Of a stretch of 64,000 nt of DNA, positions 57,601 to 64,000 are shown in pieces (the first letter of the stretch is position 1; every line of letters starts with the position of its first letter). Below the pieces are notes generated by a model. The model did no database searches and was not told where the DNA came from. It worked only from the letters and a program-made list of their open reading frames with translations. This DNA is from Stieleria sp. JC731 (lineage in GTDB: Bacteria > Planctomycetota > Planctomycetia > Pirellulales > Pirellulaceae). The position numbers and the translations under genes are program-made. The stretch is from contig NZ_JAJKFQ010000001.1 in the NCBI RefSeq assembly GCF_020966635.1, positions 1,364,001-1,428,000 of the forward strand, read 5' to 3'.

Positions 57601-58834
57601 CGTCGGTAGCAGCATGTACTACGTGGCTGATGACGGCACCGCGGGACGCGAATTATTTCGTCGAACGTTTACGTCCAACTTTATTGTTGAGGACATCAAT
57701 CCCAGCGGCGATTCGAACCCCAATCATTTGATTGATGCCGGTGGGGTGCTTTACTTCAGCGCTGACGATGGAACCAGTGGGTTTGAACCCTGGCGTTCCA
57801 ACGGTGTCGCCGCAAACACTTACCGAATCGCCGATGTAAATCCCGGATCGTCCGGTTCGGATCCTGACGGTTTCTTCAGTGCATTGGGCGAGGTTTATTT
57901 TTCCGCCGATGATGGGACGAGCGGTCGCGAGTTGTATCGCACCAACGGGGCGGTGGATAACTTGAACTTGGTGGCTGATATTCTTGCGGGCCCTGAAGGC
58001 AGCAGCCCGATTCCATTGTTGGCAACCCCGTCGCGGATGCTGTTTAGCGCTGCCGGAACAACCACGGCTGACCAAGAGTTATGGTCAACCAACGGAACCA
58101 CGACCACGGTGCAGGTTGACGATCTGAATCCGACGGATCAGTTCGGTAGCTATCCGTCTGAAGTTGTTGAAGTCAACGGGTTGTTCTATCTGTCAGCTGA
58201 CAACGGCGTGAACGGTCGTGAGTTGTTTGTGCTTCGTGAGGAGTCTGTCTCGGTTGCCGAAGTCATCATTGGCGGCGAGCCTGGTGCACCGGTCCATCAG
58301 CCACAACGATCTGTGGTTGACTTGATCACCGTGGTCTTCGACGGTCCCGTTGACGTGCCATCCACGGCGATCCAGTTGACCAACACGACAACGGGTGAAG
58401 CCTTGACGACTGTTCAAGTCGATTTGCGATATGAACTTGGCAAGACTTTTGTCGAGCTGACGTTTGGCAGCGGAACATCGGTTGATGATCGCGACTTGCT
58501 CGGCGGCACCGGACTTGGCAACAGTCTCTCACGCGGTAATTACCGGCTAGACATCGACAGTTCTCAAGTCACGTCGCTTTCCAGTGGGCTCGGGATGACA
58601 AGTGATTTCGAGTTCGGCAGCGACCCACTGGATAACTTCTTCCGGCTACTCGGTGATGCTACCGGGGATCGCAAGGTTGACGCTGCCGATATGCGAATCT
58701 TCGGCGCGGCGTTAGATACATCAACAGGGGCAACCGGTTATCGGTCGGAGTTGGATTTTGACGGTGATGGTGATGTCGACGGTCAAGATTTCGGCCAATT
58801 TAGGCGTCAGCTTCTGCGTCGTGGTTCTTTCTAA
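54698..58834 (+). CDS. Very large secreted ELWxxDGT-repeat protein with dockerin-like C-terminus
   Basis: A 1378-residue exported protein. The basic N-terminus ends in a planctomycete LEPR-XLL-type motif (AASIETLESRHLLTFAIDLF, near residue 60), a putative sorting signal. About eighteen ELWxxDGT-like repeats follow, for example ELWKTDGTAAGTVLVKDI, ELWVSDGTESGTLRVID and ELWSTNGTTTTVQVDDL. Repeats become degenerate towards the end. Residues about 411-630 lack repeats and hold an inserted beta-rich, Gly/Ser-rich domain. After an SbsA-like segment (VVDLITVVFDGPVDVPST), residues about 1318-1378 form a dockerin-like EF-hand pair (GDATGDRKVDAADMRIF and LDFDGDGDVDGQDFGQF). ATG 54698 was used; ATG 54740 is possible. 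It is probably a cell-surface or extracellular matrix protein. Confidence 0.88.
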   Translation: MSDLFVARQLLRFPMDGSRSRFAKVVSNGSVRTRKRETKSLQKRRTGKLRRNLAASIETLESRHLLTFAIDLFADINQLGKSSDIGVDSRADESVDVAVLGSEMFFTADDGLHGAELWKTDGTAAGTVLVKDILPGPDGAAPFDLTVKNGELFFVAEDETGELDIWKSDGTEAGTVVAFDAQLASDVFLDIQPKLTASGDKLFFVGYDSSFNYELWVSDGSQAGTQLVHDFGYGIPHELTDVNGTLFFAAYDSHQSTDSGTELWKSDGTSGGTMMVADLGVDAGFDGTLGTADDDESFSSYPTELTELNGVLYFVAEDAQEGYELFRSDGTQAGTMIVDDLTIGSSTSPEELTPFGTELFFSAIAPSGGRHLFKTDGTTISMVADTTEGLGSSDPLDLEVVGSELFFSAQGAIPATSVSATSPTLTADNSIASGGTYAGVFAAANSAFNGQLTIFGNVLNISTSVQGSEDSSGEPPGWVSSSARIGTAGVGLTTIAPGDLYVEDIDSGDLVDDFWEWTISDPAGLSNISFSGFASGNEFEQAGEGLLFELFLNGSLAATDTVSGNELDNWVTNRDANNVSITDPGGASVTSATVRLSIGNATFPSLPDGGTEAFLVNATLTADLSPSTTLLNSAGRELHKTDGTGPGTTMVKDIVPTGSSGPSQLTKLGNQLLFVADDVTGDGEELWVSDGTESGTLRVIDTRPGNDLYGAPLDGLPRILGELDGQMLFTSFDANEDRELWISDGTELGSGLLKNINPATGDAGVKELLVVGNDIYFAADDGINGEAVWRADTVLETVEMVADVSPSSADRIAGLTLFTGENQEIVFYNNSGGIDGGVYITDGTNDPIQLFDRTPQPLDEDGTLFVVSGSRVYFVADDGNTGNELWSSDGASFATLVNDIIPGPTGSNPTGLVEFQGSLFFGADTDATSVTGDVGRELFTLNPGDQSVALVNDINVGTGSSNPDQFTVVGSSMYYVADDGTAGRELFRRTFTSNFIVEDINPSGDSNPNHLIDAGGVLYFSADDGTSGFEPWRSNGVAANTYRIADVNPGSSGSDPDGFFSALGEVYFSADDGTSGRELYRTNGAVDNLNLVADILAGPEGSSPIPLLATPSRMLFSAAGTTTADQELWSTNGTTTTVQVDDLNPTDQFGSYPSEVVEVNGLFYLSADNGVNGRELFVLREESVSVAEVIIGGEPGAPVHQPQRSVVDLITVVFDGPVDVPSTAIQLTNTTTGEALTTVQVDLRYELGKTFVELTFGSGTSVDDRDLLGGTGLGNSLSRGNYRLDIDSSQVTSLSSGLGMTSDFEFGSDPLDNFFRLLGDATGDRKVDAADMRIFGAALDTSTGATGYRSELDFDGDGDVDGQDFGQFRRQLLRRGSF

Positions 58835-58887
58835 GGGACATTTTTTCGATTGTATGATCGAAGAATACTCCCGTTTGAATCACGACC

Positions 58888-59382
58888 GTGTTTGGCCAAG
58901 CCTTCCGAAATCGCTCCGTCCAAAATCCCTGTGAACAAGCCGACCTGATCCGACGTTGGCGATGTGGCCGGATCATCATGCGGCAGGGAAAGTTGGTCGA
59001 GGTGCAGCGACGATGGTTCGTTGGCAGTGTTTCTGTTGCCCAGGTCTGGTGGCAAACCCGCTATGGTCGTCCAGACGATGATTTCTGTTGGCTGGACTAT
59101 CACACACCACTGGGCATGCCATCGTTTTTAACGCTGGACTATATCCGCAGTGGGCGCAAAGCGGGTTACAAGACTTTCGTCGGTGCTTGTCACATTCTTG
59201 ATGAAATCGCACGACTCAAAAACGTTTGTGCGATCGTGGCTCATGTTTCGACGTCTGCGATTTCCGACCGTCTACTGCAGCGGCTCGGATGGCAACGGCA
59301 TCTGCAGCAGCACTCCGGTCGACATTGGATCAAACGATTTTACGAAGGTTATCCGGATTCGCGTTTGGCAAGCTATCTATAG
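58888..59382 (+). CDS. Hypothetical protein, GNAT-like C-terminal region
   Basis: The 164-residue protein is basic and soluble. The C-terminal part (TLDYIRSGRKAGYKTFVGAC and LKNVCAIVAHVSTSAISDR then LLQRLGWQRHLQQHSGRHWI) follows the strand-helix-loop pattern of GNAT acyltransferases, where the last LLxRLGW segment is common. The acetyl-CoA loop (R/Q-x-x-G-x-G/A) is not clear, so an acetyltransferase role is only suggested. The start is a GTG at 58888 and may be wrong. It lies 53 bp after the large repeat protein. Confidence 0.5.
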   Translation: MFGQAFRNRSVQNPCEQADLIRRWRCGRIIMRQGKLVEVQRRWFVGSVSVAQVWWQTRYGRPDDDFCWLDYHTPLGMPSFLTLDYIRSGRKAGYKTFVGACHILDEIARLKNVCAIVAHVSTSAISDRLLQRLGWQRHLQQHSGRHWIKRFYEGYPDSRLASYL

Positions 59383-59574
59383 CGGTTTGTCTTTGGCGAC
59401 CTGTTTTGCGGAAGCATTATTTGGTCGCATACCAAGGTTCCCTGCGGCACCGATTCGCAAATTTCGTGAAAGTTTGGGAAAACGAAGCCTTGGTATTGAA
59501 TGCGTTTGATGATGCCTCGCATTTGACCAATTGGTAGGGTGAATAGCGAAGCACCTTCAGACTAGACTTTCCGA

Positions 59575-60273
59575 ATGAATTTTCTTTCGCACGCGATTCC
59601 CTACCTGGACGAACCACTCGTTGCGATCGCGACAGCGGTCCCGGATTGGTTAAGCGTGATCAATCGGAAAATACGTGCACGCGAAAAGCTCGCCAGCGCC
59701 GCGATGGGATCAAACGATGCGTCGATTCGGCTGATCGCCCAGGGGATTCTGCATCACATCGAAGACGATCGTTGGTTTCATCAGACCGCGGCGTTCGCGG
59801 AACTGAACCTTCAGTTGGCGGTTCAGCTTCGCGATCAACTTCCCGGCGATCGTGGTTTTCGCCCGATGTTTGTTGGGCATATCTTGATCGAAATCTTCTT
59901 GGATGCCTTTTGGATCCGTGATGATTCCGAAGTTGCCGATCGGTATTACGCCACGATTGAGCAGGCTTCTGCTGAGTTGATTCAGAACTGTGTCAACGAA
60001 ATCACAGGGCATCCCACCGATCGGATGGTATCCACGATCCAGCGGTACTGCGAAGCACGGTTTCTGTACGACTATTTGGATGAAGATCGGTTGTTGATGC
60101 GGCTTAATCAAGTGATGCGGCGAGTTCGATTGGTGGAATTGCCGCAATCGATCCTCCCATGGCTGCACGATGCACGTGAATTGGTAGAATCTCGTCGAAC
60201 GAGTTTGCTGACTCGTCCCGACGGCTCGACGCCCTTCCCTTCCCTCCCCCCGCTAGGATTTGACGATCGATGA
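59575..60273 (+). CDS. Acyl-carrier-protein phosphodiesterase-like protein
   Basis: The 232-residue protein begins MNFLSHAIPYLDEPLVAIAT, like the MNFLAH start of AcpH (ACP phosphodiesterase) proteins. It has the helical HD-like pattern GILHHIEDDRWFHQTAAF (paired His and Asp) and a second His in FVGHILIEIFLDAFWI. AcpH removes the phosphopantetheine arm from acyl carrier protein. Overall similarity is weak, so this is a family-level suggestion only. The stop overlaps the ATG of the epimerase (ATGA), making it the first gene of a translationally coupled trio. Confidence 0.5.
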   Translation: MNFLSHAIPYLDEPLVAIATAVPDWLSVINRKIRAREKLASAAMGSNDASIRLIAQGILHHIEDDRWFHQTAAFAELNLQLAVQLRDQLPGDRGFRPMFVGHILIEIFLDAFWIRDDSEVADRYYATIEQASAELIQNCVNEITGHPTDRMVSTIQRYCEARFLYDYLDEDRLLMRLNQVMRRVRLVELPQSILPWLHDARELVESRRTSLLTRPDGSTPFPSLPPLGFDDR

Positions 60274-61115
60274 AATACGGAATGAACTTGCTGCTGTGGA
60301 CCGGCGAAGTGACCGAGGAAATGTATCCGGTTTGCGAGCAGCTGAAGGAAATCGGGTTCGACGGTGTCGAGTTGCCGATGTTCAATCTGGATTTGGATTA
60401 CGGAGCGATCGGGAAGCAACTCGATTCGATGGAATTGAAACGAACCGGCGTCACGATCCGAATCGAAGAAGACAACCCGATTTCGCCGGACCCCGCAGTA
60501 CGAAAGAAGGGAATCGAGCTGACCAAGAAAACACTTGATCTGGCAGCCGAAGCGGGAATCGAAACGCTTGTCGGCCCCTATCACTCCGCGATCGGTCTTT
60601 TCAGCGGTGCCGGCCCAACCGAAGACGAATGGAAATGGGGCGTCGAAGGCATGCGAGAGTGTGCCGAACATGCTGGAAACGTTGGGGTACGGATCGGTGT
60701 CGAAGCTCTGAATCGCTTCGAATGCTACTTGCTGAATGCCCATGCGGATTCGGCGCGATTCGTTCGCGAAGTCGATCATCCGGCATGCGGAATGATGTAC
60801 GACACGTTCCATTCCAACATCGAAGAGAAAAGCATCACCGATGCGATCAATGTTGGTGGTGACAAGCTGATCCACATCCATATCAGCGAGAACGACCGCA
60901 GCACACCTGGTAAGGGCGGCGTCAATTGGCAAGAGAACTTTGATGCGATCACCAACAGCGGTTATGACGGCTGGCTTGTGATCGAAGCCTTCGGTCTGGC
61001 GCTTCCTGAAATCGCTGCGGCAACCAAGATCTGGCGGAAGATGTTTGATACCGAAATCAAACTGGCCAAGGAAGGGTTTGAGTTCATGAAGGGCGAAGTG
61101 GAAAAACGCCAGTGA
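60270..61115 (+). CDS. Sugar phosphate isomerase/epimerase (TIM-barrel, tagatose-3-epimerase-like)
   Basis: A 281-residue cytosolic TIM-barrel protein of the AP-endonuclease-2/xylose-isomerase-like superfamily. Metal and catalytic residues appear in VRIGVEALNRFECYL (Glu), ACGMMYDTFHSNIEE (Asp, His), LIHIHISENDRSTPGKG (His) and DGWLVIEAFGLALPE (Glu). The pattern ISENDRxxPGxGxxxW is typical of D-tagatose/D-psicose 3-epimerases, but many relatives have other substrates. Overlaps on both sides (ATGA with the AcpH-like gene and GTGA with the receiver-like gene) place it in a tight operon. Confidence 0.85.
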   Translation: MKYGMNLLLWTGEVTEEMYPVCEQLKEIGFDGVELPMFNLDLDYGAIGKQLDSMELKRTGVTIRIEEDNPISPDPAVRKKGIELTKKTLDLAAEAGIETLVGPYHSAIGLFSGAGPTEDEWKWGVEGMRECAEHAGNVGVRIGVEALNRFECYLLNAHADSARFVREVDHPACGMMYDTFHSNIEEKSITDAINVGGDKLIHIHISENDRSTPGKGGVNWQENFDAITNSGYDGWLVIEAFGLALPEIAAATKIWRKMFDTEIKLAKEGFEFMKGEVEKRQ

Positions 61116-61492
61116 GTGATTTGAAAGAAAGCGATCCCCAAGATTCGTCGGACAATGCAGAGACCGTTGTCTTGTTGTCCGGCGATCTAATTTTCGCATC
61201 ACGTGTCCGCGCTGCTGCACAGAATGCCGGTTACGCATTCAAGCTATCAGGTGCGCTTCCTGAAATCGAATCGATCAAGTTCGTCATCGTCGATCTGTCC
61301 ACACGCAGTGGACTGTTGGAACAACTGATGGACTATCGCGATCGTGTTTGTCCGAATGCAATCACGGTTGCGTACGGTCCCCATGTTCAGGAAAAGCCAT
61401 TGGAACTGGCAAAGCAGATCGGCGTTCAGAAAGTGATGACGCGAGGTCAGTTCGATCGATCGCTGGCTACCCTGTTCACGGCATCAACCTGA
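61112..61492 (+). CDS. Small receiver-like protein without clear phosphorylation site
   Basis: The 126-residue protein has an alternating beta-alpha pattern (TVVLLSGDLIFASRVRAAAQ, KFVIVDLSTRSGLLEQL, AITVAYGPHVQEKPLELAKQ and VQKVMTRGQFDRSLATL) like a CheY-fold receiver domain. VIVDLST sits where the phospho-acceptor Asp would be, but the N-terminal acidic pair and the later Lys are not convincing, so it may be a pseudo-receiver. The start is a GTG overlapping the epimerase stop. Tight coupling suggests a role with the epimerase, unknown in detail. Confidence 0.55.
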   Translation: MSDLKESDPQDSSDNAETVVLLSGDLIFASRVRAAAQNAGYAFKLSGALPEIESIKFVIVDLSTRSGLLEQLMDYRDRVCPNAITVAYGPHVQEKPLELAKQIGVQKVMTRGQFDRSLATLFTAST

Positions 61493-61552
61493 ACCATTTC
61501 GATTCCGGTTGACCGTTTCATTCCCTACGTATCTTCATTGGAGAACGCTCCC

Positions 61553-62320
61553 ATGCCTTCGGTCCTTGCCATCGCGGCGCATCCTGATGATATCGAATAC
61601 ATGATGGCCGGTACGATGTTGCACCTAGGGCGACTCGGTTGGGACTTGCACTACGTCAATCTTTGTGACGGTTCACGTGGCAGCACAACGATGTCACGCG
61701 AAGAATGTGCAGCGACTCGATTGGAAGAAGCAAAGAGGGCATGTGAGCTGATGGGGGCGACGTTTTACGGCCCCATCTTTCCGGACATGGAAGCGGCGTA
61801 CAACATCGAAAACGTCGCCAAGGTGACCGCGATCGTTCGCAAGTCCAAGGCGTCGATCGTCCTGACACAGCCGCCGATCGACTACATGGAAGATCATCAA
61901 AACTCCTGTCGATTGGCTGTCAGCGCGGCGTTTTCTCACGGGATGCCGAATCTGATCAGTGATCCGCCGGTTGATCCTTATTACGAACCGGTCACGGTGT
62001 ATCACTGTCAGCCGGTGGGCAATCGGACACAGCTCTGTGAAATCGTTACGCCGCATTTCTATGTCGACGTTAGCGATGTCGTGGAAAAGAAAGTCGATCT
62101 GCTTGCCTGTCATGAGAGCCAAAAACAGTGGCTTGACCAGAGCCAAGGGATGGACAGTTATCTGCAAGCGTTGCGTGACGTGAACGCCGAAACGGGCAAA
62201 ATGAGCGGCAAGTTCGAATTCGCCGAAGGTTGGCGAAAGCACTTGCACTGGGGCTTTTGCGGTCCCGACGACGATCCTCTTCGCGATGCGTTGACGGATT
62301 TGATCGTTGAAAGCGAATGA
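61553..62320 (+). CDS. PIG-L family N-acetylglucosaminyl deacetylase-like protein
   Basis: A 255-residue zinc deacetylase of the PIG-L/LmbE/BshB fold. The start ATG 61553 is preceded by GGAG, and the metal motif VLAIAAHPDDIEYMMAGTML (AHPDD) follows. GSRGSTTMSREECAATRLEE and AKRACELMGATFY are typical of the family; the late VDLLACHESQKQWL carries a conserved His. Members deacetylate GlcNAc-linked substrates in bacillithiol, mycothiol or glycolipid synthesis. No thiol biosynthesis partner is adjacent. It lies downstream of the receiver-like gene by 60 bp, in the same direction. Confidence 0.85.
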   Translation: MPSVLAIAAHPDDIEYMMAGTMLHLGRLGWDLHYVNLCDGSRGSTTMSREECAATRLEEAKRACELMGATFYGPIFPDMEAAYNIENVAKVTAIVRKSKASIVLTQPPIDYMEDHQNSCRLAVSAAFSHGMPNLISDPPVDPYYEPVTVYHCQPVGNRTQLCEIVTPHFYVDVSDVVEKKVDLLACHESQKQWLDQSQGMDSYLQALRDVNAETGKMSGKFEFAEGWRKHLHWGFCGPDDDPLRDALTDLIVESE

Positions 62321-62451
62321 GTGTCGATGACGTTATGACGACAGTGAATCGAGCAAAGTTTTGATCTGTCCCTGCGGAAATCAGACCAGTTGCGAGGGTA
62401 TAATGAGACGCGATCCTGCCTTTTGCGACTCCCCTGCCCTGCACCGCCCGC

Positions 62452-64000
62452 ATGTTTCCTCACGCGAATACTAAACGCGTTTCTAAAAGCTCGACTCTAC
62501 GGACTTTGCTGTTGGCTGTGGCTTTACTAGCGACGTCAGCTGCGGAGTCAGTCCTGTTCGCACAGCAGCCCGATGCTTCGTCAGGTTCTGATGACCGAAC
62601 GGCCACCGTTGCTCGTGAAATCCTGAAGCGAGCCTGCTTGGATTGCCATGGTGCGGATTCGCAAGACTCTGAATTAAGACTCGATCAACTCGGCAGTGAC
62701 TTTAGCGATCACGCCACGGCGGCAACTTGGCTCGAAGTACGTACACAGATCAATCTAGGGCAAATGCCGCCAGAGGATCGAGAACGCTTGTCGGCTGAAG
62801 AAATTTCATTGCTGACAAGCTGGGTCACATCGCAGGTACGTGCGGCCGAAAAGTCGGGTTTGCGATCCGGCGAGAACGTATTAATGCGGAGGATGAATCG
62901 GCACGAATACACCAACACGGTAATGGACCTTTTGTCGATGAAGTTCCCGACCGGGGAAAGCCCGATCGATGTGCTTCCGCCCGACGGGACAGCCGAAGGG
63001 TTCGACAAAGTCAGCGCGGCGTTGCAGTTGGATCCTTCGCTAATGGAATCCTACTACAAGATAGCCCGGCGGATCGCCGATCGAGCGATCGTGGATGGAC
63101 CACCGAAGCATCCGACCGAAAGGATGCGATTGGAATTTGAGGAGATCGCGGACAGCCATGCGATTAGCTATCTGTTGACCCGGTTGGGAATGGAAGTGGT
63201 TCCCGGCGGACTACGTCTGGTCGAAGGAGGAACACGGTCCTTCGGAATGTTGCGATACCCAGGTCGACGCGACAACAACGTTGCCCCAGAGAACGGTTTT
63301 TATCGATTTACATTGAAAGCCGGCGGTGTGAAAGGAAGTGACGGTCGAGTGCCGCGGTTGTTGGTGACGCATGATCATCCTGATGAAACCATGCGGAAGA
63401 TCATGGAATTCGAAGTCACAGCTTCCTGGGATGATCCGCAGGAATACTCCGTTGTGGTGCCTCGCGATACGCTTGGCGGTGAAGTTCATGTGCAGTTGAT
63501 TGATGAAGCAAAGCTTTACATGGGGCAGCGCCCCGGTGAGGACTTCATGCGTCGCAACGATGAACTTGGAAAGCAAGGCAATTTCACCGAAACGATTCGG
63601 CTATCCGGACGCAAGATTGCCGAAGGTTGGGGTGGCGATCGTTCAACACCAAATCCTGATAAGCTGGATTGGAAGCAGTTTCCGCATGTCTTCTTAGACT
63701 ACATCGAAGTCGAAGGACCTCTTTATGACGCTTGGCCACCGGTCAGCCATACCTCGATTCTGTTCGGCGGCAATGCTGATCAGCAGCAGCCCGATACGGC
63801 GCGAGAAATCTTTGCTCGTTTCTTGCCGAAAGCTTGGCGTCGTCCCATAACGGAAAATGAACTTGTTCCCATCCTGTCGGTTGTGCAAACCGAACTCGAT
63901 GCGGGCGAGACTTTTAACGAAGCCATCCGTGTCGGGATCGTTGCCGCATTGTGCTCACCGAAATTTCTGTATCTGGTGGAGCCCAATCAGGCCAGCGACG
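62452..64000 (+). CDS. Planctomycete cytochrome c / DUF1587-DUF1592 protein (partial, C-terminus beyond window)
   Basis: An open frame of 516 codons runs off the right edge. A signal peptide (STLRTLLLAVALLATSAAES, ending near VLFAQ) precedes a haem c site, LKRACLDCHGADSQDSELRL, with CxxCH. QINLGQMPPEDRERLSAEEI is the typical second half of the cytochrome domain. NVLMRRMNRHEYTNTVMDLL opens the DUF1587 domain. A central PSD-like beta region follows, then ARFLPKAWRRPITENELVPI, the DUF1592/DUF1595-type start. Such proteins (DUF1587, DUF1592, DUF1588, DUF1585) form a large secreted planctomycete family of unknown function. The natural C-terminus would carry the remaining domains. Confidence 0.88.
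   Translation, partial: MFPHANTKRVSKSSTLRTLLLAVALLATSAAESVLFAQQPDASSGSDDRTATVAREILKRACLDCHGADSQDSELRLDQLGSDFSDHATAATWLEVRTQINLGQMPPEDRERLSAEEISLLTSWVTSQVRAAEKSGLRSGENVLMRRMNRHEYTNTVMDLLSMKFPTGESPIDVLPPDGTAEGFDKVSAALQLDPSLMESYYKIARRIADRAIVDGPPKHPTERMRLEFEEIADSHAISYLLTRLGMEVVPGGLRLVEGGTRSFGMLRYPGRRDNNVAPENGFYRFTLKAGGVKGSDGRVPRLLVTHDHPDETMRKIMEFEVTASWDDPQEYSVVVPRDTLGGEVHVQLIDEAKLYMGQRPGEDFMRRNDELGKQGNFTETIRLSGRKIAEGWGGDRSTPNPDKLDWKQFPHVFLDYIEVEGPLYDAWPPVSHTSILFGGNADQQQPDTAREIFARFLPKAWRRPITENELVPILSVVQTELDAGETFNEAIRVGIVAALCSPKFLYLVEPNQASD

Noticed and set aside
60108-61238. 376-residue minus-strand frame opposite the epimerase
   Set aside because: Antisense to a gene with clear metal-site motifs and start-stop overlaps; no family resemblance in the mirror frame.

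Overview
The window is chromosomal DNA from a planctomycete, most likely a Pirellulaceae (Rhodopirellula-type) organism. The evidence is mixed G+C near the mid-fifties, secreted proteins with an LEPR-XLL-like N-terminus and a dockerin-like C-terminus, a DUF1587/DUF1592-type planctomycete cytochrome at the right edge, DUF11 and Pro-rich secreted proteins, a TIGR03032 protein, and small gene clusters scattered on both strands. No tRNA, rRNA, CRISPR array or complete insertion sequence was recognised.

Layout. 1-9.5 kb: a left-truncated spermidine-synthase-like membrane protein, a CelD/FemAB-like acetyltransferase, a B12-binding radical SAM protein, a Rieske protein, a UPF0173 hydrolase, trpB, a DUF429 protein and mutM. 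9.7-12.1 kb: a Tat-exported terpene-cyclase-fold protein and a PQQ beta-propeller protein. 12.5-21 kb (minus strand): a probable envelope cluster (serine/threonine kinase, PlsC-like acyltransferase, GT-C-like polytopic protein, protein with two YcxB-like domains, MsbA-like ABC exporter). 21.6-29.1 kb (plus strand): a DUF2064 transferase, an FAD amine oxidase, a lone Rossmann protein, an isolated FliO, GltS, two ABC-2 permeases without an ATPase, and cysC. 29.2-32.3 kb: the conserved rpsO-pnp pair. 32.4-43.7 kb: BNR sialidase-like protein, lipase-like hydrolase, large DUF11 protein, lactonase, PolX, and a Pro/Gln/Ser/Thr-rich secreted protein. 44.1-52 kb: a chaperone locus, groL1-groES-groL2-dnaJ-grpE, followed by fmdB, an isochorismatase-fold hydrolase and a zinc-ribbon protein. 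52.1-54.7 kb: a TIGR03032 protein, then 1.3 kb of repeat-rich DNA with a 222-bp tandem duplication and an RHS-repeat remnant. 54.7-64 kb: a 1378-residue ELWxxDGT-repeat secreted protein, a coupled operon (AcpH-like, sugar epimerase, receiver-like protein), a PIG-L deacetylase, and the right-truncated cytochrome.

How the genes work together. The chaperone block is the most coherent unit. Two divergent GroEL paralogues flank one GroES, with a near-perfect sigma-54-type promoter 5' of groL1, a strong hairpin between groL1 and groES, and a terminator before dnaJ-grpE. The minus-strand envelope cluster reads as lipid acylation, polyprenyl-type glycosylation and ABC export, but this is inference. 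No single strikingly new system is obvious. The best leads are the chaperone locus, the mosaic ELWxxDGT protein, the envelope cluster, the orphan FliO-GltS coupling, a G12 tract within cysC, and the repeat/RHS graveyard at 53.4-54.7 kb.
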